Positions 12,938 through 21,727 of a stretch of DNA of 34,575 nt are shown piece by piece. Location of the stretch: positions 1 to 34,575 of IMG/VR virus record IMGVR_UViG_3300024999_000259. One strand, given 5' to 3'. The stretch's first letter is position 1, and every line of letters begins with the position of its first letter. This DNA is from a virus. A program made the position numbers and the translations under genes. The notes under the pieces are model-generated. The model had not been told where the DNA came from, searched no databases, and worked only from the letters and a program-made list of their open reading frames with translations.

Positions 12938-14035
12938 TTAAAGTTCGTAAACAATAACGTTGTCTATATAATATATATCAGTAGAATTAGAATAGCCCCT
13001 GATACCAAATGTCTCAGCACTTGCAACTAATATAATATCAACAAGTTGAGTACTATTATATACAGCTGAGTTATTATCATCCGGTGATTGAAAATTACCG
13101 TCAAGCACATCACAAGACGCTTGCACACCACCACTTACATCAGGATTCTCAACAGTTAAATTAAAAATAATCCTGTAAGACTTGCCTATTGTTAATACAT
13201 TTTGATAAATAATAATTTCATTAGCATCATTATATTTAGCTCTTCCAGCAGCATCCCAAGTCCATCTAACAATAGCCTCCTGACTCCATCCAGTTAAATC
13301 TGTATCAAAAGTGCTATTAACAACCAGATTTTCAGCAAATAATATGTAATAATATGCTATTGTCTGGGCCGGCTTCAATCTTAATACTAATTGTCTAAAT
13401 TCTAGTTCTCTGGTAGCCTCAATTACAGCCATTTGGCCTAACGTTGAACCACAAATAAAAAATGTAGATCTGTAATTACTTCCAATGTCGAATGCATCAT
13501 CTCTCTGTTTTTTAACATGATTCGCTACTTTCGGGAATCCATATAAGCCATGTCTTATGTTTCCATGCCTAACTTGTGGTGTATGATAAGCTATTAGATA
13601 TTCAGCACCGGCAAATACTTCAGATGGTTGTTTAGTTATCCAGACACCGCCTTCAAAGAACTTATTTTCAAACACATACAAGTCAAACCCAGCATCTTGC
13701 AAACTTTTCTGCAAATATAGTGGGTGCTGTCTTGCTTTCAGGTATCCTGGATGATTGATTTTTCTTTTGATAGCCAACTTCCTGGCATCCAATGATGTAC
13801 TATCATTTGTAATAATACCAAGCCTCCTCTCCCAATTGGCTGCATCCTCAGTGGTGAAGTTGGCATTATCTGGCAATATAGAATTAAGTATATCTTTAGA
13901 TGCTTGTATAGCAGTCGCTTCGCTAACATTTAAAGCTTCAAAAAATTTTTCTTTAATACTATTTTTCAGAATTCTAAAAGCCCTTCCGGATGGGGAAAAT
14001 TGTTTAGTTAAATTTAGCAGTATATCACTAAGCAT
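12938..14035 (-). CDS. Mu gp48-like baseplate protein with C-terminal carbohydrate-binding-like domain
   Basis: A 365-residue protein. Residues 1 to about 230 fit the Mu gp48/YmfQ family (SPSGRAFRI; TEDAANWERRLGI; ARKLAIKRKINHPGYLKARQ), which connects wedge proteins to the tail fibre. From about residue 236 a second domain begins NLVVNSTFDTDLTGWS, continues with alternating strands (YRIIFNLTV, TQLVDIILV), and ends IYYIDNVIVYEL. This layout is the usual start and finish of CBM4/9-type jelly-roll modules. Mu gp48 is about 180-200 residues, so the extra domain is an addition likely to bind host surface sugars. The first 8 bases overlap the gp47-like gene. Confidence 0.68.
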   Translation of the reverse strand: MLSDILLNLTKQFSPSGRAFRILKNSIKEKFFEALNVSEATAIQASKDILNSILPDNANFTTEDAANWERRLGIITNDSTSLDARKLAIKRKINHPGYLKARQHPLYLQKSLQDAGFDLYVFENKFFEGGVWITKQPSEVFAGAEYLIAYHTPQVRHGNIRHGLYGFPKVANHVKKQRDDAFDIGSNYRSTFFICGSTLGQMAVIEATRELEFRQLVLRLKPAQTIAYYYILFAENLVVNSTFDTDLTGWSQEAIVRWTWDAAGRAKYNDANEIIIYQNVLTIGKSYRIIFNLTVENPDVSGGVQASCDVLDGNFQSPDDNNSAVYNSTQLVDIILVASAETFGIRGYSNSTDIYYIDNVIVYEL

Positions 14036-15206
14036 AAGTAACTGAATTTAAGTGAGGTATATTGCCATTATCGAATAAATAACTATTAAAAACAACTGAA
14101 TTTACTTTCAATTCTACGGAAGAAAATATACTGCCCGGAATAGCTTGCTGTATAATATATATGATATTAAATGTGCTGAATATATCATTTTTCTGATCTA
14201 ATGTATCAATCGCTGAAACAAATGGGCGGACTGATGCTAATGCTGTCTCTAATGCACTGGTCAACAATGCTTCTATATCACTTGTTAATCCAACATATCC
14301 GGTTATTTTAATATCAATTTCTTTTACAGTTATTGCCGCAATTTCAACATTAAATACGCCTAACGGCCTTCTGCCCCTTTCAGTTGCAAGTAATGTCGTG
14401 TCCGGATTAGTCTCAATAACTTCCGCTACCTCTGCAAGTATCCCCGCTGTGGGTGTGCCTTTGCCATCAGTCGAATCCGCAATAGTAGCCTCAACGAATA
14501 CAATTACTTCATTAGAATAGCCAGTTCTTGCAAATGGATAAATATTAGCAACGCCTTGAGCATCAAAGCCCCAAAGACGATAGTCAGCAGCAGCACCTCC
14601 TTGTGGTTCCAATCTATAGGCCAGAATTGCTTTTTCACGATAATCTTCTAATGATTCAGCCGCCAATGGAGCTACTGTAATACTATCAACTGTCGCAATA
14701 CTATCTACATTGATAATTGGAGCTGTGGCCGTCAATGTGTCTCCAACTTCAAGTTGAGATTCTAATCCAGTCGTTAAAGCCCTCAATGTTATCGTGTCAG
14801 TTGTTGCAATTAACTCATATTCATCGTCTAACACAAATAAATAACCGGGACTCGTAGAATCATCATCACTCTTAAATGTAGTACTGGCAGGAATTACAGC
14901 TCCAATACTTCCCGTAACCTCAACTATATACTCTCCCGGTGTTGCAGGAAATGGATTTCTATTTAATTTTACTCTTCCAAATCGCTCAAGAGTGCCTCCA
15001 AGTGCTTCTGGTTCAGCGGTATCAATAAATACATTCTTCTTAATATTAGCCGAATACAAGTAATATAATTTCAATTTTGCGGCCTGCACGGCTGCAAATA
15101 TTTTAATAAAATTCTTTGAAATAGAAGGAACTGTAATTCCCAATTTTGATTCTATGTCTGAAATTATTGATGTATATAATTCTGTTATTGTTGGTATCAT
15201 TGCCAT
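14028..15206 (-). CDS. Baseplate J-like (Mu gp47) wedge protein
   Basis: A 392-residue baseplate J-like protein, a main wedge component of contractile tails. Family marks: FIKIFAAVQAAKLKLYYLYS near the N terminus; EALGGTLERFGRVKLNRNPFPA; ESLEDYREKAILAYRLEPQGG with AAADYRLWGF immediately after, the conserved J-protein centre; and a C terminus with repeated beta-alpha units. The gene lies 1 bp before the gp46-like gene and overlaps the gp48-like gene, as in Mu. Confidence 0.85.
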   Translation of the reverse strand: MAMIPTITELYTSIISDIESKLGITVPSISKNFIKIFAAVQAAKLKLYYLYSANIKKNVFIDTAEPEALGGTLERFGRVKLNRNPFPATPGEYIVEVTGSIGAVIPASTTFKSDDDSTSPGYLFVLDDEYELIATTDTITLRALTTGLESQLEVGDTLTATAPIINVDSIATVDSITVAPLAAESLEDYREKAILAYRLEPQGGAAADYRLWGFDAQGVANIYPFARTGYSNEVIVFVEATIADSTDGKGTPTAGILAEVAEVIETNPDTTLLATERGRRPLGVFNVEIAAITVKEIDIKITGYVGLTSDIEALLTSALETALASVRPFVSAIDTLDQKNDIFSTFNIIYIIQQAIPGSIFSSVELKVNSVVFNSYLFDNGNIPHLNSVTYA

Positions 15207-15635
15207 TTATATTGTTACCTCTTCAATTAATTCATTTTGAATATTATTCCAAATATAAGAATATTTTTCCTGTAAATTATTTGGTTTTGTCAAAACCATT
15301 TTTATTGATATTTTATCATCAGATAAAATGCTGACATTTAGCGTAATATCTGCGACATCTTTCAAGTCTTTTAAATCTTTTTTTATAGCCTCTTCGATTT
15401 TTTTTCTACCCTGACTATTAAGAGCATTATTTAATAATGCTTGTTCGCATAATGATTTGATTTGTAATTCATTACTATCGGGAAATAATAATGAATTGCC
15501 CCACCATATATTATCATCAGATGTTCCAAATATCGAAATATAGATAGCATTGAACAAGCTGTCAGTCATGGCTATATCGTTCGATTTTAAAACAAAATCG
15601 CCTCCGGAACCTGTTTCTTTCAATGTAATATCCAT
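15207..15635 (-). CDS. Mu gp46-like baseplate wedge protein
   Basis: A 142-residue protein resembling Mu gp46/T4 gp25-type wedge proteins. It begins MDITLKETGSGGDFVLKSND, followed by SLFNAIYISIFGTSDDN and IWWGNSLLFPD; the WWG motif is a family hallmark. It ends with a helix and ENP-like region absent or altered (KYSYIWNNIQNELIEEVTI). Together with gp47-like and gp48-like genes downstream it forms the wedge block. The start lies 1 bp from the tape-measure stop. Confidence 0.72.
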   Translation of the reverse strand: MDITLKETGSGGDFVLKSNDIAMTDSLFNAIYISIFGTSDDNIWWGNSLLFPDSNELQIKSLCEQALLNNALNSQGRKKIEEAIKKDLKDLKDVADITLNVSILSDDKISIKMVLTKPNNLQEKYSYIWNNIQNELIEEVTI

Positions 15636-15636
15636 A

Positions 15637-17616
15637 TTACCAAGTCCCTCCTGTCCATCCAGCTGTAGTGCTTAATCTAACCCCCTTCGGTATTGAACTT
15701 GAGTTAATATTCGCAGCATTGCCAGGATCCTTAATATTGATATCTAATGAACCATTTGTATTATTATTTATTGTGTTCGTAATGCCCTCTTGTTTAGCTA
15801 ATTCGGGATTTACAAGAGGAGTATTATTCGATGGCACACCCATTAAATCCGAACCAATCTCTGAAACGCTGCGGGCGTCTTCTTTAATCTTGATCTTCCA
15901 TTGCATTCCTTGTATGTCCCTCATCACATTTTTTTGCAATGCTTTCTCAGTGTCTGTTATAGCTGCAATCCTCGCATTCTTTTCAGCTTCAATTCTTGCT
16001 TTGTCTTCGGCATATTGTTGATCAGATAAGAACCCAAGTGAGTTCATAGCCCACTTCCAAGCTAACACAATAGCATCAACCATTGTAAGAAATCCATCTT
16101 CAATATTCTGCCAAATCCAGATAGCTGTATTCTTGAACATTTCAATCTTATTAGTCATATAACCAACGACTTCATCCCACTGCTCCCCCCATCCTTCAGT
16201 AGAATTAACAACCCAATATATTGCTCCAACAAGTGCAGCAATAGCCATAATTATAATTCCAATCGGATTCATTGTCATGACGAAATTTAAAGCAATTTGA
16301 GCAGCTTGCCACGCCCAAGTGAGAGCAGTTACGGACTTTGTTATGAAACCATAGGCAGCCGTAACTCCAGTTACTACTGAGACGACTGTTGATACTGCTG
16401 AAACAATTAAAGACAAAGAACCTAATGCAGCCACGACCATAAGGATAGTTGTAACTGTCCCGGAATTCTCCTTTGACCATTTCATAAATGATTGGACAAC
16501 AGGCATTATCTTGGCTAATAATTCATTAAACACAGGAATAAGAGTTGTTCCTAATGTTATTGATAAAGCTTTCATATTATTTTCTGCCAATTGAGCTTGC
16601 GACTTACCTGTCTTCATTTGCTTTTCGAATGCTTCATTGATAGCATTCGTTCCTGTGGCCATATCTTTTAGTGAGGCGACATAAGACTCATTAGTAGAGC
16701 CTAATAGAGATGTTACGGCGGCGAGAGCCTCAGTTCTACTCCATGCCTCAGCCATGTTTACATTATTTTTCTTTCCAGCCTCTTCAACTGCCATCAATGC
16801 CTCGACATACCCGCCAGCCTTTTGGATTAAATCCTTGCCTGTTGATACTCCTAACTTTTTGAATATCACCAACATTTGTGCAGTCGGCTTTTCAAGTGCT
16901 ATTAATGAGGATTTTATTTGATCTTGAGCCTGTGCGGCTGGTGTTCCTACTGTTGTTAAGGCCGCTGTTGCGGCAGAAAATTCAGATAATTTTACGCCAG
17001 CGGCATTGACGATTCCAGCATTCGCACCAAATGCCTGTGACATTTGAGATACGGTTGTCTTTCCATATTTGACTGTTTTGAATAAAATATCTGATATTTG
17101 AGCTGCTGATAGTCCTTCATTCTTAAAAGCATTGATGGCGGATGTCATAATATTAGTCGCTTCAGATGCTGTAGATAGTCCGGAGACGGATAGACGGCCA
17201 GATTCAGTTAGTGTTGACATTGCGTCAGAGGCACTAATACCAGCAGAACGAATATCATAAAGCGAAACAGTTAGATCGTCCAGAGCAACAGGCATTTTAG
17301 TTGATAAGTTCACAAGTTGATCACCCATCTGAGACATATTTTCTACATTAGTATCAACTAATGTAGCTATATTTGACATTTTAGCCTCAAAATTTATGGC
17401 GGATTTTCCAGCCATAACCAGAGGAGTAATTAAAGCCGCTCCAAAGATAGCTGAGGAAATAGCTATCTGTTTTGACTTTTCGGAAATTCTTCTAAATGAA
17501 CGCTCTAATCGAGCTGAACTTGTCTCGAAATCTTTTAAACCCTTAGACATCTTGTTGATAGGGCCTGTTAGCTTGTCAACAGCTGTGAAAATGGTTGGTA
17601 TTACGAAATTGCTCAT
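15637..17616 (-). CDS. Tail tape-measure protein (TP901/Mu gp42 type)
   Basis: A 659-residue tape-measure protein that sets tail length and is assembled by the upstream chaperones. N terminus MSNFVIPTIFTAVDKLTGPI; residues 80-320 carry the typical TP901 core (AGKSAINFEAKMSNIATLVD; DQIKSSLIALEKPTAQM). Two hydrophobic segments lie near the middle (TTILMVVAALGSLSLIVSAV and IGIIIMAIAALVGAIYWVVN), as in other tape measures that insert into the host inner membrane. The frame is open up to a TTG at 17649, but the ATG at 17614-17616 overlaps the stop of the chaperone -1-frame ORF (ATGA) and matches the family start, so I choose it. The predicted tail is short to medium. Confidence 0.85.
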   Translation of the reverse strand: MSNFVIPTIFTAVDKLTGPINKMSKGLKDFETSSARLERSFRRISEKSKQIAISSAIFGAALITPLVMAGKSAINFEAKMSNIATLVDTNVENMSQMGDQLVNLSTKMPVALDDLTVSLYDIRSAGISASDAMSTLTESGRLSVSGLSTASEATNIMTSAINAFKNEGLSAAQISDILFKTVKYGKTTVSQMSQAFGANAGIVNAAGVKLSEFSAATAALTTVGTPAAQAQDQIKSSLIALEKPTAQMLVIFKKLGVSTGKDLIQKAGGYVEALMAVEEAGKKNNVNMAEAWSRTEALAAVTSLLGSTNESYVASLKDMATGTNAINEAFEKQMKTGKSQAQLAENNMKALSITLGTTLIPVFNELLAKIMPVVQSFMKWSKENSGTVTTILMVVAALGSLSLIVSAVSTVVSVVTGVTAAYGFITKSVTALTWAWQAAQIALNFVMTMNPIGIIIMAIAALVGAIYWVVNSTEGWGEQWDEVVGYMTNKIEMFKNTAIWIWQNIEDGFLTMVDAIVLAWKWAMNSLGFLSDQQYAEDKARIEAEKNARIAAITDTEKALQKNVMRDIQGMQWKIKIKEDARSVSEIGSDLMGVPSNNTPLVNPELAKQEGITNTINNNTNGSLDINIKDPGNAANINSSSIPKGVRLSTTAGWTGGTW

Positions 17617-18172
17617 TTTTTCTTTTTTAATTCTGTAACCATTTGACAAACATCATCATACCAGTAAGTAATTCCAAAATAATCAATACTATCTAAATAG
17701 AGATTACTTATAGTTCCCGGACTCCACTTATATTCTCTAGCAATACTCTTGATGATATTATCAAGAGATTCCGGGTTTATAAGAAAAAAACAGCAATAGA
17801 TTGAGCAATTCTGTTGTCTTCTGTATCAAGTTCCTCGATAAGTCCTGTATTCTGATTAGTCAATGCTGCAATATATGCACTTATCAAGCCATTAGTATCT
17901 CCAGGCTTAATATTACGTGTCTTAGTGTGTATCTGTTTCATCGAAATACGCGCCTTATATTTCAATTCTTTCACTTCGCCAACCGGAAATTTTAACTGAT
18001 GTGTAAATTCGTAAGTATCAGCGTCTAATGTCAACACACCTTCAGATATTGAAGTTGCAATACTTTTCAACGAATCCTTATTTTCCTCAACTTTTGACGA
18101 AGAGATTTTTTTGAATCCAACCCAATCATTAACTTCTTTTTCTGCTACTTCAATTGAAATTACTTTTTCCAT
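17613..18172 (-). CDS. Tail assembly chaperone, -1 frameshift form
   Basis: Frameshifting -1 at the slippery heptamer (17783-17789) joins the first 130 residues of the short form to 56 residues read from 17783 to 17616, beginning LINPESLDNIIKSI, with NLYLDSIDYFGITYW in the middle and ending TELKKKK; the stop is TGA at 17613-17615. Total about 186 residues. The extension has no start codon of its own in a sensible position and its stop overlaps the tape-measure start (ATGA). Lambda gpGT, P2 E+E' and Mu gp41-gp42 region products follow the same plan. Confidence 0.72.
17777..18172 (-). CDS. Tail assembly chaperone, short form
   Basis: A 131-residue protein (MEKVISIEVAEKEVNDWVGF at the N terminus) placed between the tail tube gene and the tape measure, the standard position of tail assembly chaperones (lambda G, P2 E, Mu gp41 type). 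These bind the tape measure in the cytoplasm and are absent from the mature tail. The zero frame ends VFFL-stop at 17777. A perfect T TTT TTC slippery heptamer lies 6 bases before the stop codon's end, and a longer product is encoded in the -1 frame, which is strong support for the role despite low sequence similarity. Confidence 0.75.
   Translation of the reverse strand: MEKVISIEVAEKEVNDWVGFKKISSSKVEENKDSLKSIATSISEGVLTLDADTYEFTHQLKFPVGEVKELKYKARISMKQIHTKTRNIKPGDTNGLISAYIAALTNQNTGLIEELDTEDNRIAQSIAVFFL
17783..17789 (-). promoter_or_regulatory. Programmed -1 frameshift slippery site T TTT TTC
   Basis: On the - strand, in the chaperone reading frame, the codons are GTT TTT TTC TTA TAA. The heptamer T TTT TTC fits X XXY YYZ exactly, and the zero-frame stop follows after one codon. 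The -1 frame is then open for 56 codons. A downstream stimulatory structure was not modelled. Confidence 0.75.
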
Positions 18173-18193
18173 TTTATTATTTTTATGTAATTT

Positions 18194-18598
18194 TTAAATC
18201 TTCTTCAAAGTGCCGCCACCACTTAATGTAAGAGTAAATGTAGACGCGCCGCCATTTCCTTCGTAGTCGCCAACCGGCTTACCTTTCCCCCCCCAATTAG
18301 TCCCATTTATGGAGGCGATAGTCCAATCTGCCTGGACAGCACTTTTAGCGAGTTCAGAAATTTTTTCTAATTCGTTTGCAGAATTCATGTCCCAACTCAC
18401 TGAAACACTGAACTTCCAACGTGATTGAGTAATTTTATCAATCATATTACCGCCGCCATCAACGCCAGCAGCATCATCCTCTGATCTGAATCCGCCTAAG
18501 TCGAATGTGCTATCTTCTTTAGCCTTTCCATAAATTGTGCCATTGCCTAATGTGGCATGGTTATAAGTTATCTCTATAATATCTCCACCTGTTGCCAT
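18194..18598 (-). CDS. Tail tube protein
   Basis: A 134-residue protein located between the sheath and chaperone genes, the usual place of the tail tube protein (Mu gpM). It starts MATGGDIIEITYNHATLGNG and is rich in beta strands and glycine (KFSVSVSWDMNSANELEKIS; ASTFTLTLSGGGTLKKI). Tube proteins form the inner hexameric tube inside the sheath. The length is typical. Sequence similarity among tube proteins is low, so context is the main support. Confidence 0.75.
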   Translation of the reverse strand: MATGGDIIEITYNHATLGNGTIYGKAKEDSTFDLGGFRSEDDAAGVDGGGNMIDKITQSRWKFSVSVSWDMNSANELEKISELAKSAVQADWTIASINGTNWGGKGKPVGDYEGNGGASTFTLTLSGGGTLKKI

Positions 18599-18618
18599 AT
18601 ATCTATATATTTAAATAT

Positions 18619-20157
18619 TTAAATTGTTCCAAAATTAAAACCAGCAGTTGCAGTCGTTGAACTTATTCTTGCAACGCCAGTTCTCTTATATGAGAATGTA
18701 GTATCTAATCTATCAGGATTAGTCGGGTTAATACCCACAGTGATAGAGCTTTGCATGAATGGAGCGTCAGCTATAAGTGCCCTCTTAGCAAGATCTTCAG
18801 CGTATTTATTTATAATTAATTTCCATTGTTTTGGCTTGATTATCTTTGTTGCTGTAACTGTATCAGCATCAGCAGCTATAGTATGGTCTACTACATTGAT
18901 TTGTTCCAATAAATAATAACCAAATCTTACATTGAAATCAAGCATCAAATTTCTGCAATATCTGAACTGTGGTGGAATTTCACCATCCGGACAATATGTT
19001 GTCACGAAATCCTCAACTGTGAATTTACCGGCATTCAGCGTAACTGTTGAGCTACCATGCTTTACAAGATAATCTCTTGTGTTGTAATCCGCAAAATCAC
19101 CTATATCACCATCCGCTGGTGTAGGCATGTCTGGATATGCTTGCGAATTAATATCTAAATGCGGCGTATCTTGCATTTTCCTTGCAAATAATACAGCTAC
19201 ATTAGCGGCGGCTTCCATATTCCATCCAGCAGAACCCGGAGCAGGACAGATTGCATTAGTTACCTCTTCTTCTCTACCATAGGCCAGACCAGTTGCATCA
19301 ACATAATCAGTATAAGTATCAGAGGTTTCGCCGAACAACGAAATAAAAGGCTTCATAATTAGCCCCTGATACCTGCCAGTTGGCACGTCTGGGTCAGGAA
19401 TCCCGTTAAATTCTTCGAGGTCGTCAAGTACTGGTTCGCCGTAACTGTTAATAACTAATGTATTCCAATTGTCGCCAAATAATTCTAAGGCGGCAGCTAT
19501 TGAAGGTGTCTTCAAGCCTGTGGCAGCAGATGTGACAGCGTATGTGATGCCACAGGCATTGTCATTCGTATCAATTGTAATAGTTAATTGCTCGGATGTT
19601 AAGCCTTTCCACTTGCAGGTAGCTGTTACCTTAGTAGTTGCATCAACTGCAATTACAGGAGCTCCGATTACATTGTTAATAGCATCCGTTATTTTCGCAA
19701 CTATCAATGCTGGTGTATCTCCGACGACCACAGCGTAGTCGTAATGTTGACCATCCACTGAGCCACGGCCATTAATCGTAACTGTATGCAGACCATTTCC
19801 AGTTGCTGTGCCAGTTGGCGTAATATCTCTTGCGGCTGCAACAGCATCTACAGCTACAGCCTGTGGATAACAGATAACAGGAATTCCACCTATTCCGCCA
19901 CCATTGAGTGGGCGGAGAATCCGCATTATATTATACAGAGGAGAACCAAATCCGTATAATGTACCAGCCTGTTTTGCTGATAATATTTCTTTGGGAGTTA
20001 CATCTAATGCAGCTTGATTAGCTGTATTAGCCTCTCCAAGAACTGCTATACGTTGAGGTAGATTAGGTGATGTGGTACTGAAATCACCCTTGTTAATGAT
20101 ATATCCTACTACCTTCGAGATTCGCTCGCTGCCAATTGCTGAACTAACTACTGTCAT
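18619..20157 (-). CDS. Contractile tail sheath protein (Mu gpL-like)
   Basis: A 512-residue tail sheath protein that marks this phage as a myovirus. Typical features: N-terminal SERISKVVGYIINKGDF and PQRIAVLGEANTA; central NTLVINSYGEPVLDDLEEFN; the conserved NAICPAPGSAGWNMEAAANV and LFARKMQDTPHLDINSQAYP block; and a C-terminal domain ending in a beta strand (TATAGFNFGTI), where sheath subunits exchange strands. Length is close to Mu gpL (495 residues). It is 10 bp downstream of the lysin gene and probably shares the promoter at 20660-20707. Confidence 0.88.
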   Translation of the reverse strand: MTVVSSAIGSERISKVVGYIINKGDFSTTSPNLPQRIAVLGEANTANQAALDVTPKEILSAKQAGTLYGFGSPLYNIMRILRPLNGGGIGGIPVICYPQAVAVDAVAAARDITPTGTATGNGLHTVTINGRGSVDGQHYDYAVVVGDTPALIVAKITDAINNVIGAPVIAVDATTKVTATCKWKGLTSEQLTITIDTNDNACGITYAVTSAATGLKTPSIAAALELFGDNWNTLVINSYGEPVLDDLEEFNGIPDPDVPTGRYQGLIMKPFISLFGETSDTYTDYVDATGLAYGREEEVTNAICPAPGSAGWNMEAAANVAVLFARKMQDTPHLDINSQAYPDMPTPADGDIGDFADYNTRDYLVKHGSSTVTLNAGKFTVEDFVTTYCPDGEIPPQFRYCRNLMLDFNVRFGYYLLEQINVVDHTIAADADTVTATKIIKPKQWKLIINKYAEDLAKRALIADAPFMQSSITVGINPTNPDRLDTTFSYKRTGVARISSTTATAGFNFGTI

Positions 20158-20167
20158 ATACTTTATT

Positions 20168-20623
20168 TTAATTTTCTAAATGAACAAAAACTGATTGAAA
20201 AAATTTTCTTCTTCTGAGCATTACAATACCGCCATTACTATCATTTCCGAAAGAAGTATTGCCCTCAATACTTTCGAATGTATCATTATCTATCTTCCTG
20301 ACAAACAAGCCTGTATGTTCAAATTTCCCATTTAAATCCCAGTCAAATAAAACAATATCTCCGGCGACTGGATTTTTTGTAATTTGATTGTTTTTCTTAA
20401 AAAAAATAAAGGCATTTTGACAACTACAATAACCTTTGATTGAATCAATTTTAGGTAAAATATAACCCGCTGAATGATAGCACCATGAAACAAATATAGC
20501 ACACCAAGGCACGCTATCTAAGCCGTACCATTTGCCATATTTAGTCTCATTCGAATTAGGCGGATTTTCGCAATAACCTAATTCTTTTTGAGCTACATCT
20601 ATTATTTTTTGACCGTCTATCAT
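20168..20623 (-). CDS. CHAP-type peptidoglycan hydrolase (endolysin)
   Basis: A 151-residue amidase/endopeptidase of the CHAP/NlpC-P60-like superfamily, probably releasing phage by cleaving the cell wall. Catalytic residues are visible: C41 in VPWCAIFVSWC, H103 in KFEHTGLFV, and a polar partner E120/N122 in IEGNTS. The start MIDGQKIIDVAQKELGYCEN is typical. There is no cell-wall-binding domain and no signal peptide, so a holin would be needed; the membrane protein at 21728-22096 is a candidate. It is the first gene after the promoter at 20660-20707. An alternative reading is a baseplate-associated lysozyme, since the next gene is the tail sheath. Confidence 0.8.
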   Translation of the reverse strand: MIDGQKIIDVAQKELGYCENPPNSNETKYGKWYGLDSVPWCAIFVSWCYHSAGYILPKIDSIKGYCSCQNAFIFFKKNNQITKNPVAGDIVLFDWDLNGKFEHTGLFVRKIDNDTFESIEGNTSFGNDSNGGIVMLRRRKFFQSVFVHLEN

Positions 20624-20659
20624 TACTTTTTTTTATAAATCTATAATACTTTTTTTTTA

Positions 20660-20707
20660 CAAATATAATAATATTTTTTTAAATCCAATATTACATGTTT
20701 TATAACA
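20660..20707 (-). promoter_or_regulatory. Promoter with TGTTTTATAACA palindrome, upstream of lysin and tail genes
   Basis: On the - strand: a TGTTnnnnAACA site (20696-20707, overlapping the stop of the amidohydrolase gene), then -33 TTG (20686-20688), an 18-bp spacer, and a perfect -7 TATATTTG (20660-20667). Start codon of the lysin is at 20623. This promoter probably begins the lysin and tail transcript. The palindrome's distance from the -7 element is 28 bp, shorter than the 34 bp in the 71-bp repeats. Confidence 0.7.
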
Positions 20708-21722
20708 CATTTTTTAAAAATCTTCGGGGGTTAATTTCAGCTATTTGCTTCCATAAATCCTCACCCAAGTAACCTCGTAATTGAATTGAGAATTGCTTCT
20801 CATCACCTTCAACGGAATCCATGTAATAATCTGAACCAAAGAGACATCTATTGCGAAATACATTATCAGTACTTAATAATACCTTCAGGTAAGCCCATCT
20901 CTCTTGCGTGTACAATACATATGATATATCTACGAATAATGACGGGTAATCCGGCATCATCTTGTGTATAATATTATCCCATTCATTTCCACTTCCGAAA
21001 TGGGCTAAACAAATTTTTAAATTAGGAAAATCTTTCAAAACAACCTTGTAATTATTTGGATGCATAAAGCAATTACAAATTGTTTTTTTATTTCTCATAT
21101 CAACCTCAACGATGCTCTCAGACGCTAATTGTAATAATTTTTTTGTCGAACCCTGAAAATGGACGATGCTATTTTGAGTGCAATGACTTATAATTGGAAT
21201 ACCCTTTTCTTCACAATATCTATATATGTTATAAAACCTATCATCAAAAGGAAAAATTCCTAACGGCGGGTATAATTTCAAACCCCTAAAGCCGGAATTA
21301 ACAGCCCAATCGAAATATAACCTGTAAGACGGATTACGTGGGTCAATGTGAATAAATGGCAATACATTACCATCATTCTTAGCTAACCATTTGAGTTCCT
21401 GCAACTGTTCAATATATGGTCGTGGCACATTTCCGGAACCCATCTGAGACATATCCATTGACAATATACAGAACTTAGTATCAATAGGATACGATACAGA
21501 GCAGCCCTTTAATATATCTTCCTGTGTTTTATTTTTGCCAATTTCTATGAATTTACAAAAACGGTCAAAAATATCTTTGTTTGAAAATGGATTAATCCTA
21601 CGTAATAATCTGGATAACAAGAAATAACCAATTTTTGTTCTTAAAATGGGGACAAGTTTTAACGGCAAAAAATTTCTTGGGACGTCATTTTCTGTAAAGG
21701 TATGTATGTGGCAATTGAACAT
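20700..21722 (-). CDS. Amidohydrolase-2-like metal-dependent hydrolase (cargo gene)
   Basis: A 340-residue protein of the amidohydrolase superfamily (TIM-barrel, ACMSD-like group). Metal-site signatures are complete: HIH (H5, H7) near the N terminus, GLKLYPP with K149, ISHCTQ with H180, LAHFGSG with H241, and LFGSDYY with D298, followed by NPRRFL near the C terminus. No signal peptide, so it is cytosolic. Such enzymes are common in Bacteroidota chromosomes but not standard phage genes. It sits in the late region between a membrane protein and the lysin, 5 bp after its neighbour. Substrate unknown. It could be host-derived cargo, a host-metabolism modifier, or part of lysis or defence; none is proved. 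Confidence 0.78.
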   Translation of the reverse strand: MFNCHIHTFTENDVPRNFLPLKLVPILRTKIGYFLLSRLLRRINPFSNKDIFDRFCKFIEIGKNKTQEDILKGCSVSYPIDTKFCILSMDMSQMGSGNVPRPYIEQLQELKWLAKNDGNVLPFIHIDPRNPSYRLYFDWAVNSGFRGLKLYPPLGIFPFDDRFYNIYRYCEEKGIPIISHCTQNSIVHFQGSTKKLLQLASESIVEVDMRNKKTICNCFMHPNNYKVVLKDFPNLKICLAHFGSGNEWDNIIHKMMPDYPSLFVDISYVLYTQERWAYLKVLLSTDNVFRNRCLFGSDYYMDSVEGDEKQFSIQLRGYLGEDLWKQIAEINPRRFLKNVL

Positions 21723-21727
21723 ATTTT

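Noticed and set aside
17617-17649. Longer tape-measure start at TTG 17649
   Set aside because: The ATG at 17616 overlaps the chaperone -1-frame stop by four bases, the usual coupling, and the extra residues show no family similarity.
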